Below are positions 1-6,878 of a stretch of 8,728 bases of DNA, piece by piece (the stretch's first letter is position 1; each line of letters begins with the position of its first letter). The translations under genes and the position numbers were made by a program. The stretch is from positions 1 through 8,728 of the forward strand of contig JAMOMM010000364.1 in assembly GCA_027067085.1 (NCBI GenBank). Direction: 5' to 3'. The notes beneath the pieces are model-generated. The model did not search any database. It was given only the letters and a program-made list of their open reading frames with translations, and was not told the origin of the DNA. The stretch is from Hyphomicrobiales bacterium (GTDB lineage: Bacteria; Pseudomonadota; Alphaproteobacteria; Rhizobiales; Aestuariivirgaceae).

Positions 1-1558
1 GAACGCCGCCAGCAAGGTCAATGGATTTTAGGCCTTCAAATTTTCCGATACCGTGGTCTACATGGACAACAAGGTCGCCGATTTCCAAACTTGATAATTC
101 GGCAATGAAGTCTGCTGCTCTACGGGTTTTTCGAGTTCGGCGTACCAAGCGATCGCCCAAAATATCTTGTTCGGCGATGATGGCGATGTCACTGGTTTCA
201 AAACCGCTTTCTAATCCAAGCACAACGGTGGATATAGCCTCTTTGGGTCGTGCAAGTACCTCTTGCCAGTTCTTTGCTAAAGAGACATTGGCAACGTGAT
301 GGTCTTTTAAAATAGTTTCTAACCGATCGCGTGCGCCATCACTCCACGCCGCAATAACAACCTTTTTTCCCTCTTGTTTGAGGTGTTTTATATGCTCGGC
401 AACAACTTCATAAATATTGACATCACGTTTGGCGCGTTCGGCTGCAAAGCTTTTTGCCTTTTTGCCACCAACGTGTACAACGTCCATCGCTGCTTGGTTG
501 GGCACATCAAAGGGCGAAATGCTGGCCACTGGGAACTGTGAGAGTATGTCTGCCCAATCTTCATTGTTGAGGTATAACTCGTTTGGTTTAAGTGGTTTAT
601 AAGGCGCGCTGCCAAAGGCTTTGTGGTCTTCGCTATCACTGCGGGCACCAAAATAGTCATCAATTTGCTCGTTGCGTGAAAGAGCGGCTTGATCGCTAAG
701 GTGGTCCAAAACGATGGCAGGATGGTCTGCATAAGCAAACAGCGTGGTCATTTCATCATAAAACAACGGTAGCCAATGTTCCATGCCCTGATAACGCCGA
801 CCATTGACGATTGACTCATACAGCGGGTCATCAGATACATCGCCACTAAACCGCGTTTTGTAACCTAACCTGAATTTGCCAATAGACACATCATTCAAGA
901 TGATTTCGTTTGAAGGTTCTAAACTGAATGACCTAAGCTTTGCCGTGGTGCGTTGAGTGTCTATATTAAAACGGCGAATTGTTTCAAGCACATCGCCAAA
1001 AAAGTCCAACCGAACAGGTGGCTTTTTGCCAGGGCGGTAAATGTCGATAATGCCACCACGTACGGCAAAATCTCCGCGATCTACCACAGTTCCCGTGCGC
1101 GAATATCCATTGTGTTGCAGGTGGTTTTGTAAGGCATCCATTGAAATAACAGTGCCAGGTTTTGCCGCAAAACTAGCGTTTTCGACAATGCTTAACGGCG
1201 GCACTTTTTGTAAAGCGGCATTAACGGTGGTTAGAACTATCGTTGGTTTTTTGGACGCTTTAGCCAAGGATAGCTTAGCAAGGCATGACATTCTTGCAGC
1301 CATGATGTTTGGTGCGGGAGAAACCCGATCATACGGCAAGCAATCCCAACCAGGAAATTCAAGAAATTTAATATCAGGGGCAAAAAATGCCAAGCTTTCG
1401 GCCATGGCGGTCATGCGTTGTTCATCACGCGCAATATGAAAAATAGTTTTGGCCGGATTTGCGCGTGCGATGTCTGCGAGAATTGACGCGTCAAGCCCTT
1501 CGGGTGTTTGGGCAAAATGTTTGGCACTTAGCCCAAGTTTAAAATCAATTGGTTGCAT
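1..1558 (-). CDS. mfd: Transcription-repair coupling factor Mfd, N-terminal part (C-terminus beyond the window)
   Basis: Mfd displaces RNA polymerase stalled at DNA lesions and recruits UvrA, coupling nucleotide excision repair to transcription in the cytoplasm. The window holds the first 519 codons of a protein that is usually about 1150-1180 residues; the helicase motor and C-terminal domain lie off the left edge. The reading frame is open throughout, without frameshifts. The UvrB-like N-terminal module is recognisable from GWDCLPYDRVSP at residues 70-81 and from RGGIIDIY, followed by the DFFGD motif at 185-189. At the left edge HVDHGIGKFEGL (from residue 499) is the start of the CarD-like RNA polymerase interaction domain. 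The ATG at 1558 is 7 bases after the sdhE stop, with no clear Shine-Dalgarno, so translation is probably coupled to sdhE (inference). Start and family are secure; activity cannot be judged because the ATPase motifs are not in view. Confidence 0.97.
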   Translation of the reverse strand, partial: MQPIDFKLGLSAKHFAQTPEGLDASILADIARANPAKTIFHIARDEQRMTAMAESLAFFAPDIKFLEFPGWDCLPYDRVSPAPNIMAARMSCLAKLSLAKASKKPTIVLTTVNAALQKVPPLSIVENASFAAKPGTVISMDALQNHLQHNGYSRTGTVVDRGDFAVRGGIIDIYRPGKKPPVRLDFFGDVLETIRRFNIDTQRTTAKLRSFSLEPSNEIILNDVSIGKFRLGYKTRFSGDVSDDPLYESIVNGRRYQGMEHWLPLFYDEMTTLFAYADHPAIVLDHLSDQAALSRNEQIDDYFGARSDSEDHKAFGSAPYKPLKPNELYLNNEDWADILSQFPVASISPFDVPNQAAMDVVHVGGKKAKSFAAERAKRDVNIYEVVAEHIKHLKQEGKKVVIAAWSDGARDRLETILKDHHVANVSLAKNWQEVLARPKEAISTVVLGLESGFETSDIAIIAEQDILGDRLVRRTRKTRRAADFIAELSSLEIGDLVVHVDHGIGKFEGLKSIDLAGGV

Positions 1559-1565
1559 GGGGAAG

Positions 1566-1856
1566 TTAAAGCTTTTTGTAATCTTTTGGCGCAAAGGATT
1601 GGCGCTTTATCGCGGCAAATAATGGGGTTTGATACTGCTTGGGCGTTGGATTTTTATCGGTAATCCAATCATGCAAACTTGCGTCAGAAACTTGTAGAAT
1701 TTCGGCGAACTCTTTGATTTCCTGTTCGGTCATTGTGGCAAGGTTTTGCGTTGCATATCCACCAAGCATAAGGTCCATTTCTTTCATGCCACGATGGGTG
1801 GCACGCCAGAGCATCTTTTTGCGCTGGTCATCTAATTTTGGGTTTGTTGGCAACAT
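1566..1856 (-). CDS. sdhE: FAD assembly factor SdhE (succinate dehydrogenase assembly factor 2 family, DUF339)
   Basis: A small cytoplasmic protein that promotes covalent attachment of FAD to the flavoprotein subunit SdhA of succinate dehydrogenase and, in some bacteria, to fumarate reductase. The 96-residue product carries the family signature RGxxE as RGMKEMD at residues 22-28, the segment in which the conserved Gly and Glu of the family lie. After it come the expected acidic helical segment (TEQEIKEFAEIL, about 43-54) and the LHDWITDK segment (61-68), typical of the five-helix SdhE fold. Length fits the family (about 85-100 residues). It starts at an ATG with an in-frame stop not far upstream and no obvious Shine-Dalgarno. 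It lies directly upstream of mfd in the same direction (7-base gap), an arrangement common in alphaproteobacteria, so the two are probably co-transcribed. Confidence 0.92.
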   Translation of the reverse strand: MLPTNPKLDDQRKKMLWRATHRGMKEMDLMLGGYATQNLATMTEQEIKEFAEILQVSDASLHDWITDKNPTPKQYQTPLFAAIKRQSFAPKDYKKL

Positions 1857-1914
1857 GGCAATGAAATCTAAATATGTAGTGGAAATTTGGTTTAAGAATT
1901 TCTAAGCTGCTCGT

Positions 1915-1940
1915 GGTCAATTGTCGATAGGCAATTAACC
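1915..1940. promoter_or_regulatory. Imperfect 26-bp dyad in the divergent sdhE / ChaC-like intergenic region
   Basis: Two 9-base arms, GGTCAATTG (1915-1923) and CAATTAACC (1932-1940), are separated by 8 bases and match as inverted repeats at 8 of 9 positions. The single mismatch becomes a G-U pair in RNA read from the minus strand. The dyad sits in the 112-bp region between the divergent starts at 1856 and 1969, where both promoters must lie. No T-tract follows either arm, so it is not a terminator. It could be an operator for a dimeric regulator or a leader hairpin of the sdhE transcript. Function is inference; only the symmetry is seen. Confidence 0.35.
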
Positions 1941-1968
1941 TGTGAAGAAGCGATAACGGTGGGAATTG

Positions 1969-2544
1969 ATGCGGATTGCAATAGTTGGCTATGGGTCTTT
2001 GATTTGGGACCTTGATAACTTAGCCCCTTTTATTAAGGGCAGCTGGTCGTTGGGAACAGGCCCGAAGATGCCTGTCGAATTTTCTCGAATTTCCCCAAAG
2101 CGCAAAAACGCCCTTGTTTTGGTTATCGATCACACGCTCAAACATGATTGTGCGACCAACGTTATTGAGAGCAACCGATGTGACCTCAACCAAGCTGTTG
2201 AAGATTTGGCGGCGCGAGAGCGATGCGGGATTGAGATGGTTGGTTATGTTGATAAAGGCGATGCATCTTACAAAGCCTTTCCCGCAGTTGAGCTTTGGTT
2301 GAAGAATAGTTCTTTTGATGGGGTGGTTTGGACGGCCCTTCCCGCCAATTATCGTTTAGAAACAGGTGGTGATTTTAATCATCTAAGCGCGCGTGATTAC
2401 ATCAAAACATTGTCTTTGGAGCAACTGGCAGAAGCATGGCGTTATATTGAATATGCGCCCGAAGTTACCGACACTCCCTTTAGGCGGTTTCTAAAACAGG
2501 ATACGTTTTGGCAATCGCTTGACTTTAGTGAGGCAGCCCAATGA
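1969..2544 (+). CDS. ChaC / gamma-glutamylcyclotransferase-like protein
   Basis: A 191-residue cytoplasmic protein that appears to have the gamma-glutamylcyclotransferase (GGCT) fold. Residues 7-13, GYGSLIW, match the substrate-binding loop of the ChaC family (FGYGSLIW in human ChaC2). LAARE, ending at Glu84, followed by GY at 92-93, resembles the segment with the catalytic glutamate in ChaC proteins (YLDFRE then GY). ChaC enzymes release 5-oxoproline from glutathione; other GGCT-fold proteins act on different gamma-glutamyl compounds, so the substrate is not established. The middle (VEFSRISPKRKNALVLVID, 36-54) and C-terminal half differ from classical ChaC, pointing to a separate subfamily. 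The ATG at 1969 is preferred: GGTGGGAA lies at 1958-1965; a TTG directly before it would add one residue. The gene overlaps recG by 4 bases (ATGA), so translation is probably coupled. Fold fairly sure, reaction uncertain. Confidence 0.72.
   Translation: MRIAIVGYGSLIWDLDNLAPFIKGSWSLGTGPKMPVEFSRISPKRKNALVLVIDHTLKHDCATNVIESNRCDLNQAVEDLAARERCGIEMVGYVDKGDASYKAFPAVELWLKNSSFDGVVWTALPANYRLETGGDFNHLSARDYIKTLSLEQLAEAWRYIEYAPEVTDTPFRRFLKQDTFWQSLDFSEAAQ
2529..2533 (+). promoter_or_regulatory. Shine-Dalgarno of recG inside the preceding gene
   Basis: TGAGG ends 7 bases before the recG ATG at 2541 and lies within the last codons of the ChaC-like gene. It supports the recG start that produces the ATGA overlap, and with it re-initiation or coupled translation of the pair. 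Confidence 0.6.
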
Positions 2545-4658
2545 GACCTGCTGCTTTGACAAGTTTGTTTTCAAGTGTGACCAACCTAAAGGGCATTGGT
2601 GCGAAGGTGGAAAAGCTTTTGTTAAAACTGGTCCGCTCTAGTGCGCGTGAGGGCGAAACCACCGTACGCCTCATTGATTTGTTGTTGCATTTGCCCAGTG
2701 GAGTTATTGATCGACGTGAAAGGCCAACGATTGATAGTCTACCTCAAGAAGGCATTGTGACTATAGAGGTGACGGTGGGCAAACATAGCGTGCCGCCGCG
2801 CCATAACAAACGTGTGCCATATAGAATAGATTGTTTTGATGATACAGGCACAATCGGTTTGGTGTTTTTTCATATACGTGGTGATTACTTGCAACGATTG
2901 CTTCCTGTTGGTGAAAAGCGGTTTATATCTGGCCGAATTGAATGGTATTCGGGTATGCCGCAAATGGTTCATCCAGATCACATGTTAAGTGCGTCTGAAT
3001 TTGCGAAAATGCCATTGCTAGAACCTGTTTATCCATTAACGGCAGGTGTGTCAGGGAAAACGTTAGGCAAAGCTATTCAACAAGCCTTGGGAGATTTTCC
3101 AACCTTGCCTGAATGGCAAGAACCCAATTGGCTGGCGAAACAAAAATCGCCCAGTTTTGCCGATGCTCTTGCACGCGCCCATAGCCCGCAAGATGGTGAT
3201 GACCTTGAGCCACACAGCCCTTTACGTGAGCGCCTTGCCTATGATGAATTGTTAGCCAATCAATTGGCCCTTGGCTTAGTGCGTAAGAATATGAAATCTG
3301 CTGCAGGCCGTGTGATTGATGGTGATGGACGATTACGCCGGCAGATCGTTGAAACCTTGCCGTATAAACTAACCAAGTCACAAGAGTTTTCGATAAAGGA
3401 AATTCTGCGCGACATGGCAACTAATGACCGTATGTTACGGCTTTTGCAGGGTGATGTTGGAGCAGGTAAAACCATTGTTGCTGTTATGGCTTTGTTGGCT
3501 GGTGTTGAGATTGGCGCTCAAGGTGCTTTAATGGTGCCGACCGAAATTCTTGCACGGCAGCACTTTTCAACAATTTCAAGCATGTGCAATCCCATTGGTG
3601 TTCGTGTTGAACTATTGACGGGGCGTGATAAAGGCAAAGTTCGTGAAGAAAAACTTGCGCGCTTAATGTCTGGGGAAATTGATATTCTCATTGGAACCCA
3701 CGCCCTATTCCAAAATGATGTGCAATTTGCTGATTTAGCTTTAGTGGTGATTGATGAGCAACATCGCTTTGGTGTGCATCAGCGTTTAGCCTTGCAATCA
3801 AAGGCACAAATTGCCCCCGATGTTTTGGTGATGACGGCAACGCCCATTCCTCGAACGCTTACGCTAACCCTTTATGGTGATATGGAAGTGTCGCGATTGA
3901 CTGAAAAACCTGCGGGGCGACAACCAATTGATACGCGAGTAATCCCAATGGAAAGATTGGGTGATGTGGCAAACGGTTTGGGTCGTGCATTAGAGAAAAA
4001 CGCGCGGATTTATTGGGTTTGCCCGTTGGTTGAAGATAGTGATGTGTCTAACTTGACCGCCGCACAAGATCGATTTGAGTATCTTAACAAACTATACCCC
4101 GGTCAGGTCGGTCTTATTCATGGACGAATGAAGCCGATTGAAAAAGATGAAGTGATGGGCAGGTTTCAACGCGGTGAAATTTCAGTTCTGGTTGCAACTA
4201 CAGTTATTGAAGTTGGGGTTGATGTGCCTGAAGCTAGTGTAATGGTGATTGAAAACGCTGAACAATTTGGGTTGGCGCAGTTGCATCAATTACGTGGACG
4301 TGTGGGGCGTGGATCGCAAAAATCTAGCTGTGTACTTTTGTATCAAGGCAACCCCGGTGAAACAGCTTCTTCTCGATTGGGCATCATGCGCGATACAGAA
4401 GATGGCTTTTTGATTGCAGAGGAAGATTTGCGTTTACGCGGTTCGGGTGAATTATTGGGGGTCCGACAATCAGGTGTTGCTGCTTTCAGGTTGGCGAACC
4501 CGATAGAGCATCGCGAATTATTATTTGCAGCGCGCGATGATGTTGAACTGATATTGGCTAGCGACCCGCATTTGACATCTAAACGGGGCGAAGCATTAAA
4601 AACCTTACTCTATTTGTTTGATAGAGATTCAGCCATTCGATTGTTACGCTCTGGCTGA
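2541..4658 (+). CDS. recG: ATP-dependent DNA helicase RecG
   Basis: RecG is a monomeric superfamily 2 double-stranded DNA translocase that reverses stalled replication forks and remodels branched DNA such as Holliday junctions and R-loops. The 705-residue product is full length for the family (about 690-705). The N-terminal wedge/OB-fold region covers roughly residues 1-250. The helicase motifs follow in order: Walker A GDVGAGKT at 304-311, motif II DEQH at 405-408 within the RecG-typical DEQHRFG, motif III TATPIPRT at 432-439, motif V region ATTVIEVGVDVP at 552-563, and motif VI QLHQLRGRVGRG at 580-591. The C-terminal GSGELLGVRQSG segment is also typical. All catalytic residues that can be checked are present. 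The start is supported by a Shine-Dalgarno at 2529-2533. The gene ends 2 bases before the opposing DUF502 stop codon, and no terminator is visible between them. Confidence 0.98.
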   Translation: MRPAALTSLFSSVTNLKGIGAKVEKLLLKLVRSSAREGETTVRLIDLLLHLPSGVIDRRERPTIDSLPQEGIVTIEVTVGKHSVPPRHNKRVPYRIDCFDDTGTIGLVFFHIRGDYLQRLLPVGEKRFISGRIEWYSGMPQMVHPDHMLSASEFAKMPLLEPVYPLTAGVSGKTLGKAIQQALGDFPTLPEWQEPNWLAKQKSPSFADALARAHSPQDGDDLEPHSPLRERLAYDELLANQLALGLVRKNMKSAAGRVIDGDGRLRRQIVETLPYKLTKSQEFSIKEILRDMATNDRMLRLLQGDVGAGKTIVAVMALLAGVEIGAQGALMVPTEILARQHFSTISSMCNPIGVRVELLTGRDKGKVREEKLARLMSGEIDILIGTHALFQNDVQFADLALVVIDEQHRFGVHQRLALQSKAQIAPDVLVMTATPIPRTLTLTLYGDMEVSRLTEKPAGRQPIDTRVIPMERLGDVANGLGRALEKNARIYWVCPLVEDSDVSNLTAAQDRFEYLNKLYPGQVGLIHGRMKPIEKDEVMGRFQRGEISVLVATTVIEVGVDVPEASVMVIENAEQFGLAQLHQLRGRVGRGSQKSSCVLLYQGNPGETASSRLGIMRDTEDGFLIAEEDLRLRGSGELLGVRQSGVAAFRLANPIEHRELLFAARDDVELILASDPHLTSKRGEALKTLLYLFDRDSAIRLLRSG

Positions 4659-4660
4659 AC

Positions 4661-5329
4661 CTATTTAGCTTTTGTTTTGAGAAGTTCTTCAATATCTTTT
4701 TCATCGACTTTGATGGCTTCATCATGCCCTGGTGTGACCAAGCCTGCTGAAATAACCAGTTTAGCCCCCTCTTCCACAGTGATGTCGAGGATCGTGACTT
4801 CTTGTTTTTCTAGGAAGAATAAAAACCCAGATGTTGGGTTTGGGGTGGTTGGCATAAAAGCTGAATATAAGGTGGTGCCGGGTTCGCGACCAATTTCACC
4901 GCTGTCTAATTCTCTGGCGATAAAGACAACGACATGAACGCCGCGCCGTGGGTATTCAATCATACCGACTTGTTTAAAGTTCGATCCGCTTTGAGAAACT
5001 GCCGTTTGGAAGATTTGTTTAATGCCGCGGTAGAGACTACGAACAACGGGCATACGACCTAAAAAACGTTCCCAATAACCAAGCAACGTTTTGCCAACTA
5101 AATTTGCTGCTAGTGCGCCAATTACGGTGATTAAGAACAATGTTACGACCAAGCCAACGCCTGGCACGGAGAACGATAAATAGGTGTCTGGGTTATAAAC
5201 AGCAGGAAGGAAAGGTTTTATCCATTGATCGAACAAAGAAACAAACCACCACGTCAACCACAGTGTAATGGCCAATGGTGCTGTAACCACAAGTCCAGCC
5301 AAAAAGTATGTGCGTAATTTTCGCAACAT
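4661..5329 (-). CDS. DUF502 family inner-membrane protein
   Basis: A 222-residue membrane protein of the DUF502 family, whose biochemical role is not established. Two hydrophobic segments are clear: about residues 8-33, after a basic MLRKLR start, and about 56-78. A soluble domain of about 140 residues follows. Family hallmarks are PVVRSLYRGIKQ (94-105), FMPTTPNPTSGF (158-169) and LVISAGLVTPG (191-201). The C-terminus is charged (KVDEKDIEELLKTKAK). Length fits the family. The basic N-terminus suggests both ends on the cytoplasmic side (positive-inside inference). The ATG at 5329 has only a weak CGGGG upstream. DUF502 genes are regular neighbours of recG in alphaproteobacteria, here convergent and nearly abutting. 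Plant relatives of this family (LIKE COV) are linked to vascular patterning, which does not define the bacterial function. No gene lies between it and the upstream terminator, so it is probably transcribed alone. Confidence 0.9.
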   Translation of the reverse strand: MLRKLRTYFLAGLVVTAPLAITLWLTWWFVSLFDQWIKPFLPAVYNPDTYLSFSVPGVGLVVTLFLITVIGALAANLVGKTLLGYWERFLGRMPVVRSLYRGIKQIFQTAVSQSGSNFKQVGMIEYPRRGVHVVVFIARELDSGEIGREPGTTLYSAFMPTTPNPTSGFLFFLEKQEVTILDITVEEGAKLVISAGLVTPGHDEAIKVDEKDIEELLKTKAK

Positions 5330-5360
5330 GGTGTAACGCCCCGTTTTTTAAATCTTTTAT

Positions 5361-5381
5361 GTTTGGGATATAGTACCAAAC
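5361..5381. repeat. Short perfect inverted repeat upstream of the DUF502 gene
   Basis: GTTTGG (5361-5366) and CCAAAC (5376-5381) form a perfect 6-base inverted repeat around a 9-base AT-rich spacer (GATATAGTA). It lies 32-52 bases upstream of the DUF502 start. On the minus strand the spacer reads TACTATATC, which contains a -10-like TACTAT, so the repeat could flank the promoter of that gene. At 6-base arms a chance occurrence is quite possible. Confidence 0.25.
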
Positions 5382-5416
5382 ATCGTTGGTTGCTAGTTTT
5401 ACATGGGAATTTAGGC

Positions 5417-5449
5417 AAAAAAAATGCCAACGATAAAAAACGCTGGCAT
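5417..5449 (-). terminator. Intrinsic terminator after the TPR-SPOR gene
   Basis: On the minus strand, ATGCCAGCG (5449-5441) and CGTTGGCAT (5432-5424) form a 9-bp stem with one G-U pair and an 8-base AT-rich loop. The stem is followed at once by T bases at 5423-5417. It starts 20 bases after the stop codon at 5469-5471, the expected position for a Rho-independent terminator of the gene at 5469-6788. It separates that gene from the DUF502 gene downstream. The plus strand lacks a T-run after the stem. Confidence 0.9.
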
Positions 5450-5468
5450 AATTAATTTCGGTGAGCGG

Positions 5469-6788
5469 TTAGGCTTTTGAGATAAAACAGCCTGTTCCTT
5501 TTCGTTTAAGCTTGCCACATAAACGAGCCGCGTCTTTTTTGCTGTTCAGCTGATGAATTCTCAAACGATAGAAAATGCCGCGTGAACCAAGGTCTGCTTT
5601 TGCAACAAATGGTACTTGACCTTCTAACAGTCCAGTATGTTTTGCTTTAATATTTTTCCAGACATCCCATGCTGCATCGCTATTGCGCTGTGATGAAATT
5701 TGCACTGTCCAGCCTGTAAGCTGTGACTGTGTTGTTGATGTTTTTGCTTTTACCAATGTCAGCTTTTGTTTCTTAGTAACAGAAGCGACTTTGGTGGGTG
5801 ATTTTTTATGTAGTGCAGCAACAGAAACTGGTGCAGGTAATTTTGCAACAAGTTTTGCAGGTGCAGCTTTGACTACTGTCGGCAGCGCAGGCACTTGCGG
5901 AAGTGGAGGCATTTTTGCAATTGGGTTGGTTTTTCCCATTTTCTTGGGGACACTAACAGCTTGTGGCAAAGATGTTTTTTGAATAATAAGATCCGCTTGG
6001 CCCTTACGCAAAGACCCTGTTACCAAGGTTTGGGGAATCGTTGAAGGGTCTATCGAAACAATTTGTATGCGCTTTGCCATTGGGGTGGCTTTGGGCATTG
6101 GAACAGGTTTTCCAATTGATGCAAGTTTCAATCGAGCTGCTTTAAAGCCAGGTTTAATTGCTACAGCTTTTAGCAACATTGTTTTCGCACGGGTGATTTG
6201 GTTCAAGGATTCATAAGTCAAAGCCTCGCCAAGGTACGTCAAATGTGGGCTTGGGTGGTTATGTTTACGGGCTTTTTTATAGTCGGACATCGCAAACAGA
6301 TATTGACCATGCTCGCGCAAAACATTGCCGCGACTATAATAAGCTTGGGCAAATTGAGGATCCAAAAACAGTGCATTGGTGAAATCTTCAATTGCTCGCG
6401 CTGATAGGCGTGATTTTTGATGGGCCAAGCCACGGTTATAAAGGGCTACAGCACGCATTTTCGGGCTAAGAGCATCAAGGCTAAGTGCCGTTGTGTAATC
6501 TTTGATAGCACTGCTGAATTTGGATGTTTTTTGGAATGCGAGGGCGCGGTTTAATAAAGCGCGGGCCAAAGTCTCGGTTGGAAGTTTACGACTTTCAATC
6601 GCTCTTGAGTATTGTCGGATGGAGGTATTGTAACGTCCATCGATTAGAGCTGCATATCCGTAGCTTGCAGCTTTTAAAGAGATTGAATTATCGGTGATTT
6701 TATTGGCGGCCGACGCGGACACTGGCACAGCTGCACTTGCAGCAAGCAACACAGAACAAACAGACACACTCATTACTAACATTTTCAT
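5469..6788 (-). CDS. Secreted TPR-repeat protein with C-terminal SPOR domain
   Basis: A 439-residue exported protein, probably periplasmic. Residues 1-27 are a Sec signal peptide: short basic start, hydrophobic core LVMSVSVCSVLLAASAA, and an ASA-A cleavage site near 27. Residues of about 41-216 form TPR repeats, with good copies at about 75-109 (ALLNRALAFQKTSKFSSAIK), 112-145 (ALYNRGLAHQKSRLSARAIE) and 146-179 (AYYSRGNVLREHGQYLFAMS), plus degenerate ones on either side. A Pro/Ala/Lys/Val-rich linker (about 226-355) leads to a SPOR domain at about 357-437, starting GWTVQISSQRN and ending GTGCFISKA. SPOR domains bind glycan strands lacking stem peptides, often at division sites; TPRs bind proteins. 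A role as a septal or cell-wall scaffold is therefore inferred, but no partner is known. It is flanked by terminators, so it is probably transcribed alone. No Shine-Dalgarno precedes the ATG at 6788. Confidence 0.88.
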   Translation of the reverse strand: MKMLVMSVSVCSVLLAASAAVPVSASAANKITDNSISLKAASYGYAALIDGRYNTSIRQYSRAIESRKLPTETLARALLNRALAFQKTSKFSSAIKDYTTALSLDALSPKMRAVALYNRGLAHQKSRLSARAIEDFTNALFLDPQFAQAYYSRGNVLREHGQYLFAMSDYKKARKHNHPSPHLTYLGEALTYESLNQITRAKTMLLKAVAIKPGFKAARLKLASIGKPVPMPKATPMAKRIQIVSIDPSTIPQTLVTGSLRKGQADLIIQKTSLPQAVSVPKKMGKTNPIAKMPPLPQVPALPTVVKAAPAKLVAKLPAPVSVAALHKKSPTKVASVTKKQKLTLVKAKTSTTQSQLTGWTVQISSQRNSDAAWDVWKNIKAKHTGLLEGQVPFVAKADLGSRGIFYRLRIHQLNSKKDAARLCGKLKRKGTGCFISKA

Positions 6789-6795
6789 GAGGGTG

Positions 6796-6801
6796 ATAAT
6801 A
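6796..6801 (-). promoter_or_regulatory. Candidate -10 element of the TPR-SPOR gene
   Basis: TATTAT on the minus strand ends 7 bases before the ATG at 6788, which would place the transcript start at or within a base or two of the start codon. The region upstream is AT-rich and begins right after the terminator of the DUF2147 gene, so a promoter is needed somewhere here. No convincing -35 hexamer was found. Assignment is tentative. Confidence 0.25.
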
Positions 6802-6829
6802 AATTGTTAGGGTTAAAAAATTACTAAAT

Positions 6830-6859
6830 AAAAAAAAGGCCCAGAAATTTGGGCCTTTT
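6830..6859 (-). terminator. Intrinsic terminator after the DUF2147 gene (could act in both directions)
   Basis: AAGGCCCA (6836-6843) and TGGGCCTT (6850-6857) form a perfect GC-rich stem with a 6-base loop, extendable by two A-T pairs. On the minus strand it is followed by eight T bases (6837-6830, partly paired with the stem base). It starts about 20 bases after the stop codon at 6879. On the plus strand the stem is followed by TTTTATTATTTTT, so it could also stop rightward transcription, although no rightward gene lies upstream nearby. Confidence 0.92.
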
Positions 6860-6878
6860 ATTATTTTTGTGGCAGCAT

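Noticed and set aside
388..738. Open frame of 116 codons on the minus strand
   Set aside because: It lies wholly inside mfd on the same strand in another frame, has no recognisable domain and no ribosome site; the mfd frame is continuous and conserved here.
1041..1439. Open frame of 132 codons on the plus strand
   Set aside because: It is antisense to the conserved UvrB-like module of mfd and shows no protein family features.
3073..3420. Open frame of 115 codons on the minus strand
   Set aside because: It is antisense to the recG coding sequence just before the Walker A motif; composition is explained by the recG frame.
4817..4841. Hairpin AAACCCA / TGGGTTT with a T-rich run behind it on the minus strand, inside the DUF502 gene
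   Set aside because: It encodes the conserved PNPTSGFLFF stretch of DUF502 in frame; the apparent terminator is best explained by codons for Pro and Phe. The T-run is interrupted, and premature termination here would cut the gene.
5800..5960. Repetitive-looking stretch with repeated TTTTGCA and GCAGG words
   Set aside because: This encodes the Pro/Ala/Lys-rich linker of the TPR-SPOR protein; the repetition comes from biased residue use, not from a tandem array with a fixed period.
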